A stretch of 64,000 bases of DNA from Siphonodentalium dalli (taxonomy: Eukaryota > Mollusca > Scaphopoda > Gadilida > Siphonodentaliidae): assembly GCA_032622095.1 (NCBI GenBank), contig CP136068.1, positions 3,387,314 through 3,451,313 on the forward strand. The letters are read 5' to 3'. The notes under the pieces are model-generated. The model had not been told where the DNA came from and searched no databases. It worked only from the letters and a program-made list of their open reading frames with translations. The translations under genes and the position numbers were made by a program. Each line of letters begins with the position of its first letter. The stretch's first letter is position 1. This document shows positions 1 to 11,692 of the stretch, piece by piece.

Positions 1-1502
1 TCATGGTTAGTTTCAAATCATAACGTTAATTGTTATTACTATGTGTGTACTGTACATGTACATTTTGCTATTTTGCATGCGAAGTGGAAGACCCTCCAAT
101 AGCTTATCAATACCACTCGGGACAGTGGGTGTTTTTCCTCAATTAATTGAATTTCTTGTTGCTATGTTTATTTTATGTGTTGTTTTTGATTATTTGTTTG
201 TCGCCGATATCGCCATTTGTCAGGATTCCCTGTTTCTATATTTAAAACTGGCATGCTCGTAGTGAGCCTCGATTTCGATTTTTTCTCCCAGGTCAAAATA
301 CGTCAGAGTTATGACAAAAATAGATCGACCTACATTTTCTCCATCAGAACTCTACATCAAAGAGTCTATAGATTCCTTCGGGATCTACATAGACTCCTTC
401 ATTTGGGTATTTTTACTTATAATTGGGAAGTTTTATCATTTTTGGTTCGTGCGAAGACCTCTTTTTATCGTGCGGGAAAAGAGAGACATTCAAAACGCGA
501 TTTCGTAATTCGACGCAATAGGCTGAATATATGGCCTAACCTTCAGCCGAGTTCCGGGTCAAAGACGACAAATGACGTAACACAAAACAAAACGCATTTG
601 TTGACACAAACACCGTTTGAAGAGTTTATTATTACATAAAATGATCGTTATTGATTAATTATTGATTAATTATTGATATTTATTGTTGCATATTGGCTGA
701 TATCAATATTTACACAAATAGTATTAATTATTTCTTATAATTGCTCCTTTGGTCAACTTTGAATATCGGAAAATGAAAATCAAAATATGCCGCTGAAAAA
801 AATGTAATCGATATTAAAGTCTCATCCTTTCGGCAACATAGAATTGGTTTTAATTACTTAAATGATTAATAAAGTAATTTGCCTTTTATCTGTGATGAAA
901 TGAGAAATGGTAATTGTATTTTTTTGCTAACATTAAATTAAATTAAATAAATTAAGTAAAATACAGTGATATTATTTTTTAAATTATTGTTTATTACATT
1001 TTTGCGCACGTTGGCATCTCTCTGAGTGCATTCTAGTTCATTAGTGTAATTAGTAACTATGTTGTGGAATCTAATATGTAATTAATATTGACATTTGTTT
1101 GGATAATAAATGGCCATTGGCAACTGAAATGAAATCCAGAGCTAGTTTAATAATACTATGGAATGGTTCATTGGCATGTGCCACATAAATAAACAATATA
1201 ATTAAAACCATGCTTTTCAATATCTTTTGACCCGAGAAACAGGAATTAGACGTTGTATGGCCTAACAGGATTTGGATTGATTCATATCAGAACACTACAT
1301 CAGGTGATATATTCTCACCTGTCTTGGAGCGAGGAGTTACATGTATGTAGATACCGCAGACAGCACGCCTATGGGTTCTGCATAAAGTTAGCACCACTGA
1401 TCCAACTGAAATGGAAAGAGTGGATACATGTTATATATAATTATAATTCACTCATTCAGCTTCCTGGCAAGTAAATCTATTTTCACAGGTGCTGATTGGT
1501 CA
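1..1502. other. AT-rich non-coding stretch
   Basis: No gene is recognised here. The longest open frame (217-639 plus, 140 codons) has no family motif and no codon bias I can see, and other frames overlap it, so I do not call it. A short direct repeat built on TTGATTAATTA occurs around 645-680. Confidence 0.5.
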
Positions 1503-1565
1503 GTCACCCAGATAAGAACAGGTGTCACTCATTTAAGAAAAGGTGTCGCCCAGGTAAGAACAGGT
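1503..1565. repeat. 21 bp tandem repeat, three units
   Basis: Three consecutive 21 bp units (1503-1523, 1524-1544, 1545-1565) of the form GTCxCxCAxxTAAGAAxAGGT. The period is divisible by three, so one frame reads as a seven-residue repeat, but no gene surrounds it. Confidence 0.75.
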
Positions 1566-2060
1566 CTCGCCGTCATAACATCAAATGCTAGAGGCCTGCT
1601 ACAGTTTTGAATTGTAACACGGTTCCACTGAAATATCTTTGTCCCTACGGCATTGTAAACAGCAGTATGATTGAATTGCACATCTGCTTAACTCATTGTC
1701 TGGAAAATTATTCAGCAACCCACTTTATTTGAAACAGATCTTTCGGAGCGAGTTGGGATGATGATTGAATTTACAGGTTTTTGGGTGAAAAGAATATATG
1801 TTTTACAAGCTCCTCTCAACACGGGTAAATTTTCTATAGTAAAACCCACCAATAAACATCCCAAATTCACACCCGACAACAAGTTTATCCCCTAAATTTA
1901 GCACCAACTAAAAAGGAAATATAAGTGAATGGCATAATTAATACTCTATGTGTATCTTTAAATTATTACTTTATAAACTATTTGTCACCTTGACTTTCGG
2001 TTGGAATTTCCTCAGGGAATACATACATAGAGGATCTCACATGAGTTTCTATATTATATG
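1566..2060. other. Non-coding stretch, nothing recognised
   Basis: AT-rich sequence without a convincing frame, repeat or RNA gene. Confidence 0.4.
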
Positions 2061-2149
2061 GAATTTATCAACCGAGTTCACTAAATTCGATTTGAGCCGA
2101 GGTTTACCGAGGCTCAAATAGAATTTAGTGGACGAGGTTGATAAATTAC
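2061..2149. repeat. Palindromic element, hairpin type 1
   Basis: Interrupted inverted repeat. TTTATCAACC, ACTAAATTC and TTTGAGCC on the left pair in order with GGCTCAAA, GAATTTAGT and GGTTGATAAA on the right, leaving a short loop. A TATCACATGATC-like flank follows at about 2180. The layout is the same as that of the element at 4469-4551, although the sequence differs. Probably a small foldback MITE. Confidence 0.7.
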
Positions 2150-2974
2150 GTATAAAATAGGACGAGTGTGAGATACTTTTTATCACATGATCAAATAAAC
2201 GCGAAGCAATGCGAAATATCCATCGAAAACAACGATAAAAACCGCAGCGATCGCAAGTCATTTGAAGAACGATGTGACGTCATCGCACGCGCTGATATTA
2301 AACGTGTCTCTTATCGATAATTATGAAACTGCTTTTATGGGCAAATTAGGTGATAAAAACATGTCTGAGAGTCTGATCTTCCCTGGAGATTAACCTCTCA
2401 CCTCTCCTTATAAAGATACGTTTATGATGATTGACAATTAATAGGCCTGCTAACCAGACTTTCATGCCAAATTTATCATTAGATATATGTCATTGCGACT
2501 TACGGTACACATCACTATATATTTTATTATTTATGATTTATGATAAAGACTTACAGGCTTCAAGAATACTCACTCGCCATTCATAAAGCTTTGAATTTTT
2601 TTTTTATGTGACACCAAAGATTTTGATCACTAATGTGGTTGATGCTGAAATGTTGATGTCGCTTCGCATTCAGAAATGATATCAATACTCGGGGCTACAT
2701 TGTTTCATTCATGCTTTTTTAACTATATATAATATAAAACAAGATGGCTGCTGGCGCCCATGTTTAAAAAAAAACAAATTTCGGAAAAAAATGATGGCTC
2801 CCATCTAGAGGTCACCCCGAAGATCCATATGAAGTTTAGTGACAATCGGATGAAAGATGTTGGCTGTATAGTGTGCTAAATGCTGAGTGAACTATTGTCT
2901 GTAAACCTGTAACATCAGCGGTCAGATGGTATCCCAAAATATTTTATGCAAGGTCAGCAAGGTCATTTCATTGC
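2150..2974. other. Non-coding stretch, nothing firm
   Basis: AT-rich. A segment near 2740-2880 reads like part of a dispersed bivalve repeat (AAGATGGC, then CACCCCGAAGATCCATATGA), but no second copy is in the window. Confidence 0.35.
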
Positions 2975-3325
2975 TTAAAGACATATTATGTACTTGTTCG
3001 AGTACGAGAAACTGATAAGTTAGTATTCAGGCGCTATGTCAACGGAAAGAATGTAGCATTCTACTAACATCACCATTAATTTCCAACAAATCGACCGTAC
3101 CACTCCATAGAAAACATTGTCAGAACTACACTCAATTGTAAATATTTACTGCTGGATTCGGGACGCATCTATCGGTGATAAATTAGCGAAAACGATTTTG
3201 CCATCGAGAGCACTTCATTTAATTAATATATAAGAATGACGATGTGTGTTGTCAATATGAATATACTATTTGTAACAAATACTACTTTGAACAAGATTAT
3301 TCTCCATTTGTATTTGATCACCATA
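2975..3325 (+). repeat. Dispersed ~350 bp repeat, copy 1
   Basis: Starts at TTAAAGACATATTATG and runs through ATTCTACTAACAT, CTCAATTGTAAATATTTACT and TTAATTAATATATAAGAAT to GATTATTCTCCATTTGTAT. The same ordered blocks occur at 5085-5434 and 56825-57167. No frame is conserved between the copies, so it is treated as a non-coding mobile repeat of unknown class. Confidence 0.85.
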
Positions 3326-3475
3326 CCGAACTTGATTTTAGCATCATCTCAATATATTGTGAATGATAATTTTGTTCACCCAATGAATCAAGCATATATT
3401 GATCATATATTGACTGTGTTTGATTTATGTGCCAACTACATGAAGGTAAATATATCTCTGTTGTGTTAGACTTAC

Positions 3476-3725
3476 ATGCCCATTACATACCGATTACATA
3501 ACCACTCATTAGACACCAACTACATAACCACTCATTAGACTCCGATTACATAACCGCTCATTTAGACAGTGATTACATTAAATGGACATGGTAAGCTGCG
3601 TAACCACTCATTAGACGCCAATTACATAACCACCCAATAGACAGAGATTACATTAAAATTAAATGGACATGGTATGCTGCATAACCACTAATTAGATGGT
3701 GATTCTATTAAACGGACATGGCTTG
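3476..3725. repeat. Degenerate minisatellite (TACATAACCACTCATTAGAC)
   Basis: Imperfect tandem units of about 30 bp built on ATTACATAACCACTCATTAG. A longer unit containing ATTAAATGGACATGGTA(A/T)GCTGC recurs two to three times. Confidence 0.7.
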
Positions 3726-3764
3726 TTACAACCCCAGAATTATGTATACATAATTTGGTTAAGA

Positions 3765-4040
3765 GGTTTCTCATGACATTGACATCGCGTCTGAGTTTTT
3801 ACTTGAGATTTCCAATAAATTGTGTATACATGTACATAACTCATAACATCGACATTGTGGCTTCGAGATTTTACTTGAACTTTCCAATAAATTGACACCA
3901 CTGCTTCAAGTTTTTGCTTGAGATTTCCAATAAATTGACATCGCGGTTTCGAGATTTGCTTGAGATTTCCAATATATTGTGTATACATAATTCATACAAT
4001 CAACATAGTTTTTGTTTGAGATTTCCATTTAAATCAACCC
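3765..4040. repeat. Degenerate tandem repeat, ~50-70 bp units
   Basis: Five to six imperfect units with the core CTTGAGATTTCCAATAAATTG preceded by a GACATCGCGxxTCGAG-like block. Some units carry an extra GTGTATACAT segment. The reading frames seen on the minus strand are by-products of the repeat. Confidence 0.7.
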
Positions 4041-4468
4041 ATACGATCATTTTTCAAGGATATTGGTTGATTTTTAAGAACCTTTGAAGGAATGAAAGTT
4101 TTGATTAAACTTTGGTATTTCATTGGACCATCATCGGTAATTCCACTGTAACATAATGTTTACATAACAATGCTTTTGACATGCAAAATATCATTATTGA
4201 AGAATTAATAATAATGAATATTATTAATAAATAATAAATAAATTATTAATAAATATTGCAAAGAAAATTTACCCATTAATTTTTAACACATTTATAATCC
4301 AGGAGCAACTACTCTAATTGTGATAACAAAACTTGTTTGCCACTGTTTTAGATAGAGTTATCTCCCTTCTACTGTAATTACTATTGTTGACATTGCTTCA
4401 TACATTTTCTTATGTACCGATGTATATAATATCGCTTAGTCCATTGAATAAATAGAGGATCTACAGGA
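4041..4468. other. AT-rich stretch, nothing recognised
   Basis: Contains a simple AATAAT-rich patch around 4205-4255 and no gene or repeat I can place. Confidence 0.4.
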
Positions 4469-4551
4469 TTTACAAAACGAGTCCAGTTAATTAGGTCTGG
4501 ACTGAGCCTTTGGCGAGGTCCAGAGCTAATTTACTGGACGAGTTTTGTAAA
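4469..4551. repeat. Palindromic element, hairpin type 2
   Basis: Inverted repeat. TTTACAAAACGAGTCCAGT and TCTGGAC on the left pair with GTCCAGA and ACTGGACGAGTTTTGTAAA on the right around a ~15 base loop. The architecture and the following TTATTACATGATCC flank match the element at 2061-2149, so I read them as two subfamilies of the same small foldback class. Confidence 0.75.
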
Positions 4552-5084
4552 ATTTGTAAATTTATTACATGATCCAAAACCTCGAAAAAAACATACTTAA
4601 ATCAACAAATGGGATGCGAAACTAACATCGGCTTCTATAAGGCGATGACGTTTCAAGTAACTATGCGTTGTTTGCCCGCGTAAAGAAATAGTCCCACATA
4701 TAGAAAGACTTTGGCATATTTAATGGCTTAAATTTAATGAAATAACTTTTCAAACTCTTCACTCATTACAGTTTGTTGGAAAAATATTGGAAACCATAGT
4801 ATTTTGAGACGTAGCGTATGGAATGAAAACAGACGACAAACAGGAAGCCAAAGGTCACCTGGCACTATTTCCTGTTATTAAACGAATGTTTAATATCACA
4901 ATTTATAGAATGGGTTTATTGAATGGAATAGGTGTAGGATCATGTAATAAATAATTATATCTGTTTAAATTTGATACAACCAGATAGCTGATGCATGGCT
5001 CATGAAGCCTGATAAATACATTTTGCTGATATATTGTACATGTATGTATCTGCAGATGGAGTATGATTTCATGAACTCTCACTT
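4552..5084. other. Non-coding stretch, nothing recognised
   Basis: No supported gene. Reading frames here are short and overlap on both strands. Confidence 0.4.
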
Positions 5085-5434
5085 TTAAAGACATATTATG
5101 GACTTTTTCGGGCACGTGAAATTGAAAAGTTAGTACCCGGTCGCTATGCCAACTGGAGGAATGTAGCATTCTACTAACATCACTGAAAATCTCAAAGAAA
5201 TAGACCATACTACACTATAGAAAACATCGTCTGAACTACACTCAATTGTCAATATTTACATCTTGATTCTGGACGCAACTATCGGCGATAAGCTATCACA
5301 AATGATTTTGCCATCGAGAGTCTTTGCATTTAATTAATATATAATAATGACGGCGTGTATTTTAAATTTGGATTAATATTCATAAAAATAACTAATTTTA
5401 GCAAGATTATTCTCAATTTCTATTTGATCATCAT
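5085..5434 (+). repeat. Dispersed ~350 bp repeat, copy 2
   Basis: Second copy of the 2975-3325 element. It begins at the same TTAAAGACATATTATG boundary and ends at the same GATTATTCTCAATTTCTAT block. A frame crosses it on the minus strand but is not conserved in the other copies. Confidence 0.85.
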
Positions 5435-6113
5435 CACCCTACCGGAGTGTTTCATATCACTAAAGATACTACTAGCATGGGTCTCTAGATCTTTCCTTGC
5501 ACCCCCTGTGACTTAACTTTACCCCACTCATTTTGTTCCTTATTACGTCCTTCAACTTTTAAGCAAATTAACAAGATAAAAAGGTGGCCGTGTAGACTCC
5601 AGACAAGATGGCGGCCATCATGGCCACTGTTTTTCAGACCAGGCCCTAAGTCAGTTTGATGCAAATTATAGCGGGAAACTCTAGTAAATGTATACAAATG
5701 TATAAACTATAACCCTTTGGCGAATAGAATGACATATAATATATATGTCGCTGTATGGTTGGTGGGTAGAATGATATTTATGTCGTTTACGGTAGTTTTA
5801 GTGTATTATGCATAGCTACCGGGGACATGCAAAATTACCGAATGATGTCTGCTACAAAGTGGGGCTCCTAATGAGTAATGGTAACATAGCTACAGCAGAC
5901 ATGCAAAGACTTCATATAATTACAGAATGTAGTATGCTTCGGAGTCAGGCTCCAAATGGGAACAAAAGCATCGATGTGGCGTGGCTAAATATGCTTCTAC
6001 TTGTATTTTTTTTTTTTATTAAATTAGTTTGAAAAAGGGCTGTAACTCAGGATAAATAATTGAACGGAACCCATATTCAAACATGGTATGCGCTTTTGTG
6101 TGTGAAACAGACA
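5435..6113. other. Non-coding stretch
   Basis: No gene recognised. Short frames lie on both strands. GAATGACATATAATATATATGTCG near 5727 is a local imperfect dyad. Confidence 0.35.
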
Positions 6114-7812
6114 TACCATCTTTCGTTCTGATTAAATAATCCAAATTGGAGTTATCGATCAGAAACCAAATTGTAAACAGACAGACTGCTGAACAGACAG
6201 ACTAATAACATAATATAGGCTTTAGGTGAGCCCTACACATGACTGCGACTCATGGGGCTCCCAATGGGGAATAATACTTACCCAGCTTTAGGTGAGCCCT
6301 ACACATGACTGGCTCATGGGACTCCTATATACAGATACCAACTTTCGTTCTGATTAAATAATCTAAGTTGGAGTTATCAGTCAGAAACCAAATTGTTAAC
6401 AGACAGACAGCTGAACAGACTCAATAATAACATAATATGGGCATATAATAATACTTACCCAGCTTTAGGTGAGTCCTGTCCAATGACAAGTCTCATTGGA
6501 CTCCCAATGGGGAATAATACTTACCCAGCTTTACATGTAGGTGAGCCCTGGCGATGAAAATTCTCACAGGGCTCCCAATAGGGAATAATACTTATCCAGC
6601 TTTACATGTAGGTGAGCACTGTCCATGACAAGTCTCATGGGGCTCCCAATAGGGAATAATACTAACCCAGCTTTAGGTGAGCCCTGTCCATGACAATTCT
6701 CACAGGGCTCCCAATAGGGAATAATACTAACCCAGCTTCAGGTGAGCCCTGTCCATGACAATTCTCACAGGGCTCCCAATAGGGAATAATACTTACCCAG
6801 CTTTACATGTAGGTGAGCCCTGTCCATGACAATTCTCACAGGGCTCCCAATAGGGAATAATACTTATCCAGCTTTACATGTAGGTGAGCACTGTCCATGA
6901 CAAGTCTCATGGGGCTCCCAATAGGGAATAATACTTACCCAGCTTTACATGTAGGTGAGCCCTGTCCATGACAATTCTCACAGGGCTCCCAATAGGGAAT
7001 AATACTTATCCAGCTTTACATGTAGGTGAGCACTGTCCATGACAATTCTCACAGGGCTCCCAATAGGGAATAATACTTATCCAGCTTTACATGTAGGTGA
7101 GCACTGTCCATGACAATTCTCACGGGGCTCCCAATAGGGAATAATACTTATCCAGCTTTACATGTAGGTGAGCACTGTCCATGACAATTCTCACAGGGCT
7201 CCCAATAGGGAATAATACTTACCCAGCTTTACATGTAGGTGAGCCCTGTCCATGACAATTCTCACAGGGCTCCCAATAGGGAATAATACTTATCCAGCTT
7301 TACATGTAGGTGAGCACTGTCCATGACAATTCTCACAGGGCTCCCAATAGGGAATAATACTTACCCAGCTTTACATGTAGGTGAGCCCTGTCCATGACAA
7401 TTCTCACAGGGCTCCCAATAGGGAATAATACTTATCCAGCTTTAGGTGAGAGGTGAGTCCTGTCCATGACAAGTCTCATGGGGCTCCCAATGGGGAATAA
7501 TACTTATCCAGCTTTACATGTAGGTGAGCCCTGTCCATGATAAGTCTCATGGGGCTCCCAATAGGGAATAATACTAATCCAGCTTTACATGTAGGTGAGC
7601 CGTGTCCATGACAAGTCTCATGGGGCTCCCAATAGGGAATAATACTTATCCAGCTTTACATGTATGTGAGCCCTGTCCATGACAAGTCTCATGGGGCTCC
7701 CAATAGGGAATAATACTAATCCAGCTTTACATGTAGGTGAGCCCTGTCCATGACAAGTCTCATGGGGCTCCCAATAGGGAATAATACTAACCCAGCTTTA
7801 GGTGAGCACTGT
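6114..7812. repeat. 65/71 bp minisatellite, ~21 units of a hairpin motif
   Basis: The unit runs AGCTTTA(CATGTA)GGTGAGC, CCTGTCCATGACA, CTCACAGGGCTCCC, AATAGGGAATAATACT. Presence or absence of a 6 bp CATGTA block gives 71 or 65 bp periods. GGGAATAAT anchors recur from about 6513 to 7779 at 71 or 65 bp. The 5' part (6114-6440) is a looser 223 bp duplication including TTTCGTTCTGATTAAATAAT. In each unit GAGCCCTGT can pair with ACAGGGCTC; in a second variant class CCATGA pairs with TCATGG instead. Confidence 0.95.
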
Positions 7813-8605
7813 ACATTACTGAGACTCATTGGTCCCGATAGATTCTTGGACAGAGCTATAGGGACAGTATGCACGGGTGACACTGATGTGGCATCGAACG
7901 TGACTCAAAGCGTGACCATGTTGAACTCGACATGATGAATGCCATCGCCTCCTTTCATATAGAAGTTACACCAGCCTTTAGCGAAGATAAAGTTAGATAA
8001 CTCTACTGCATCCTTGCAGCAGCATCTCTGCGTTAGGACCTGCAACGATATAACTTTTTATCATGCTGGATTGACCAATGAGAATGGAGATCTACTAGCT
8101 GGAGATGAGGGGATATTAGATTCATCTTGATTGACACCGACCCCATATTGAAAGCCCGAGCGGGATATGGATTCATATAAGGGTCGATAAATGCCACCTT
8201 GTTTTATCTTGGAACTCAGCCACCACAAGCCTATATACGGTGTAATATGGCCCCAAGAAAAGGGATACCTGCCGGAAATCATTTTCTATGACTTTAAAAA
8301 CATAGTACCATGGACCAAAACCTGCAACTGATATATTTAACAAATTCTAAAGACACTTAAACTATCAAACTTGTTGTTAATATACTTATCTATGAATCAC
8401 TGACTGAATGAATTGGAGTGTAACTGTGAAGTTACAGAACTTAATCCTTTTATGACGGGAGTTGCGCTGATGCAGCATTAAAGATCATGTGCCAGTTATA
8501 TGAGAGTTGTCCATAGGGAGCTTCGCATATATAAGAGAAAGTTATGAAAGTATATATTGGAATGGTCTATTATTCATTTGGAGAGTGAGCACACAACAAA
8601 CAGAT
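7813..8605. repeat. Duplicated unique blocks flanking the minisatellite (first set)
   Basis: Three blocks recur downstream in shuffled order. Block A (7965-8163, GTTACACCAGCCT to CCCATATTGAAAGCCC) recurs at 8812-8964 with ~48 bp missing. Block C (8273-8535) recurs at 9172-9420. Block B (8540-8608, TTATGAAAGTATATATTGGA) recurs at 8964 and 9876. No coding function is recognised. Confidence 0.8.
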
Positions 8606-8811
8606 GAAATATGGGCATATAATAATACTTAACCTGCTTTAGGTGAGCCCTGGCCATGAAAATTCTCACAGGGCTCCCAATAGGGAATAATACTTATCCA
8701 GCTTTACATGTAGGTGACCCCTGTCCATGACAAGTCTCATGGGGCTCACAGTGGGGAATAATACTTATCCAGCTTTACATGTAGGTGAGCCCTGTCCATG
8801 ACAAGTCACAA
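8606..8811. repeat. Second island of the 65/71 bp minisatellite
   Basis: About three more units of the 6114-7812 repeat sit between the duplicated blocks, so the array and its flank were duplicated together. Confidence 0.9.
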
Positions 8812-9369
8812 GTTACACCAGCCTGTAGCGAAGATAAAGTTAGATAACGTTTTATCATGCTGGCTTACTGGATCGACCAATGAGAATGGAGATCTACTAG
8901 CTGGAGATGAGGGGATATTAGGTTCATCTTGATTGATACCGACCCCATATTGAAAGCCCCAGCGTTATGAAAGTATATATTGGAATGGTCTATTATTCAT
9001 TTGGAGAGTGAGCACACAACAAACAGATGAAAAAATAATTCAGATGCAGAAGGTTTGCAATTAATTGATGGGAAATGTTTAGATAATAAGTTGAAAATGA
9101 CCTATTTAATTGGGAAATGTTTAGATAGCAAGTTTTTATTGAACTTATTATGTGAACATTTCCCAAGCCTATGGAAATCATTTTCTATGACTTTAAAAAC
9201 ATAGTACCATGTACCAATACCTGCCACTGATATATTTAACAAATTCTAAAGACACTTAAACTATCAAACTTGTTAATATAATTATCTTATGAGTCATTGA
9301 CTGAATGAGTTGAAGTGCAACTGTGAAGTTACAGAACCGAACCCTTTTATTAAAGATCCTGTGCCAGTT
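8812..9369. repeat. Duplicated blocks (second set)
   Basis: Block A again (8812-8964), then block B extended to ~9170 with GGGAAATGTTTAGATAATAAG sub-repeats, then most of block C (9172-9369). The join between A and B differs from the first set, which indicates rearrangement rather than simple tandem duplication. Confidence 0.8.
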
Positions 9370-9422
9370 CATTCTTTTATATGAGAGTTGTCCATAGGGA
9401 GCTTCGCAAATATAAGAGAATG
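9370..9422. repeat. 53 bp mini-element with ATTCTCTTATA inverted ends, copy 1
   Basis: CATTCTTTTATA on the left and TATAAGAGAATG on the right bracket GAGAGTTGTCCATAGGGAGC. A related segment with the same right end is at ~8487-8535. Confidence 0.6.
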
Positions 9423-9463
9423 CACTGGCTTCTAAGGTCATGGTAAATATTGTTAGGCCATTG

Positions 9464-9516
9464 TATTCTCTTATGTATTTGAGGATCCCTATGGGAGACT
9501 CATATATAAGAGAATG
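9464..9516. repeat. Mini-element with ATTCTCTTATA inverted ends, copy 2
   Basis: ATTCTCTTATG and CATATATAAGAGAATG bracket a short core with CCCTATGGGAG, 42 bp downstream of copy 1. TATATAAGAGAATGC occurs again at ~37128. Confidence 0.55.
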
Positions 9517-9873
9517 CTATGGAACAGGGTTTTTTCGCAAAATTTCAGGAAAAATGGATAAAAGCGTTACAGGATGTTTAGTTTTTGGCTACGGTGTTAC
9601 GCGAGGACCTTTGAGATTAATATTGACTAACCGGCAACAAATCGCACTGTAACTTACAGACTACAAGTCTGAATTTGCTTAGTTATAACCATCCTATTAT
9701 TATTTGTTTTGACAATTTATTCAATGATATAAAATGATTCCAGAGGACTACACATATATTCAACAATTCGTTGTTTAACATGTGACATTCATTCTGAAAA
9801 TGATCACTTGCTGAGGTTTAACATTGACTTGGATATTAACACTTTTCTTTACAATATGGATTCTCCCATTCAG
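9517..9873. other. Non-coding stretch
   Basis: A frame at 9440-9652 (plus) crosses the mini-element and is not conserved elsewhere. No gene recognised. Confidence 0.35.
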
Positions 9874-10110
9874 TTATGAAAGTAAATATTGGAATGGTCT
9901 ATTATTCATTTGGATGGGTATTCAGGAAAATGAGCAGACAACAGATGAAAAGATAATTCAGATGCAGAAGGTTTGCAATTAATTGATGGGAAATGTCTAG
10001 ATAATAAGTTGAACATGACCTATTTTATTGGGAAATGTTTAGATAATAAGTTCAACAAATGACATATTTTTATTGAACTTATTATGTGAACATTTCCCAA
10101 GGGAACGACG
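9874..10110. repeat. Block B, third copy
   Basis: Repeats the 8964-9170 block (TTATGAAAGTAAATATTGGA, then GCAGAAGGTTTGCAATTAAT, then TTGAACTTATTATGTGAAC) with small insertions. Confidence 0.8.
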
Positions 10111-10143
10111 AGTCCAAGTCTGTGTTTAGTGTGCCTGTCTTTT

Positions 10144-10235
10144 GCAGAATGAGGTCCCCAGAGGGTGAATTTAGTGACGCTATCCCGCATAGCAGGCTAG
10201 AAGGACTAGATTCACCTCTGGTGACCTCATTCTGC
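10144..10235. repeat. 92 bp hairpin with ~27 bp arms
   Basis: GCAGAATGAGGTCCCCAGAG on the left is the near-perfect reverse complement of CTCTGGTGACCTCATTCTGC on the right, with a ~38 base loop. A third partial arm (GCAGAGTGAGGTCCCC) lies at ~10455. Confidence 0.8.
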
Positions 10236-10359
10236 TTAGGCCTCATCTTCTCTGGAAAGTTTCTTTATTATCAAATTTCCATAGAAACTTCTTCCCATAG
10301 ATTCTATTTCTTTTTTAGTTTAGTTTCTCTATATATCCTCAAAATTGGCAGATAACCAC

Positions 10360-11131
10360 ATTGTATAATCAAGGTTCCCATGGGTGTACATCACAATATT
10401 CACCATTTGGGAACTTCAATCTGAGTCTATGTCTCCCATAGAAGGAAAGGCCATGCAGAGTGAGGTCCCCTGTCCAAAATGGTCTCGTATTTTATTTTTT
10501 GGTAACTGATTTTTAATTGTGTTATCAGTATGGGTGAAGACCCTATTTTCACGTCTTGCATCTAGATTAATTATTAACTTGTATTTTCTATTTAAATATG
10601 ATCTGAATTAATAATTAGAATTTAAATGTAAATGTATGTAAAAGATAGAATTAGAGATATTCGATCTGACCTATGATTTAATTAGTAATGAGCAGGTGTC
10701 TTAAAATTACCAATTAAACCCTTCATCATGCACTTTTTCCGATTGTAGGATCCATTCTAAAAATAGCCAGGTTAACATATGAATATAAACAAAATAATTT
10801 GATTAACTGGTAGTCATGTTACAGTAACAGAGAATGTCAATTATATACCTTGGCTAGAAAAAAGTGTTATTAATTACTAATAAATAACACCTAAAATTAG
10901 AAAATACATTAAACCCAATAAAAGGTACAAAATCATATTATAAACTTATTTATTGCAGCCATACATAGAAATCGCAAATCACATCGTTCGTGACAGATAT
11001 ATTGCCATGTGTATGGATATTTAACAACAGTTGCATACAGTAGGAGAGGCGATGTATGGTTACACACCGAGTGGCCACGCCATGTCGATAATGTATAACG
11101 AAGCACTCACCTTGATTTGGTGACCTGATAT
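10360..11131. other. AT-rich non-coding stretch
   Basis: No gene recognised between the hairpin and the exon candidate on the minus strand. Confidence 0.4.
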
Positions 11132-11382
11132 CTAGTGGCAGCTAATTTGACTTGCAGCAGCAACAATGAAGTCATAGCTCTTGTTAGGCTGATATTTCCC
11201 TCTCTCACATAATCTGCATTGGCAACATACTGTCATAGTACACAAACCAAAAGGTAGAGACGTTGGATGGGCCTTGTATCCAGAAATCCTCAATGACTTC
11301 CAGTCAGTCAGCATTACCTTCCCTGACAACATAGTATTCCTGTACCAAGAGGCACTTATTTGCATTTGAATCAACATCTGAG
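11132..11382 (-). CDS. Possible terminal coding exon, unknown protein
   Basis: An open frame ends at a stop at 11132. Going 5' on the minus strand it follows a good splice acceptor (pyrimidine-rich CTCATTTCAG, plus coordinates ~11383-11390). The encoded C-terminus is about 83 residues. It contains the string SWYRNTMLSGKVMLTDWKS and a cysteine group CCQCRLC about 28 residues before the end, a possible metal-binding cluster. Base composition is less AT-rich than its surroundings. I recognise no family. It could equally be a decayed exon inside a repeat, and no upstream exon was identified. Confidence 0.25.
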
Positions 11383-11474
11383 CTGAAATGAGATTGGACA
11401 AAGGTTTTACTAGGAAGAGAGAAGCAAAAATAAATAGAGAATACCTACAGCGTTTGTTTGAATACAGAAATATC

Positions 11475-11613
11475 TCACGAGTGTCTGGAGAGAAATATAT
11501 CATGAGTGTCTGGAGAGAATTATATCATGAGTGTCTGGAGAGAAATATCTCATGAGTGTCTGGAGAGAAATATCGAATTTTCACGAGTAGCTGCAAGCCG
11601 CAAGTGAAAATTC
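11475..11613. repeat. 25 bp tandem repeat (four units) capped by a hairpin
   Basis: Four units with GAGTGTCTGGAGAGAAATAT at 25 bp spacing (GTGTC at 11481, 11506, 11531, 11556) lead into GAATTTTCAC and GTGAAAATTC, which pair around a 19 base loop (~11575-11613). Confidence 0.8.
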
Positions 11614-11692
11614 TAATTTCTTTCTAGACATGAATGAGATGTTTCAGGTATTCAAAAACAAACATTCTTTTTAATTATAACCACCTAATTAA

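Noticed and set aside
217-639. 140-codon open frame on the plus strand
   Set aside because: No motif, no splice context, and overlapping frames of similar length. Base composition is the same as the surrounding DNA.
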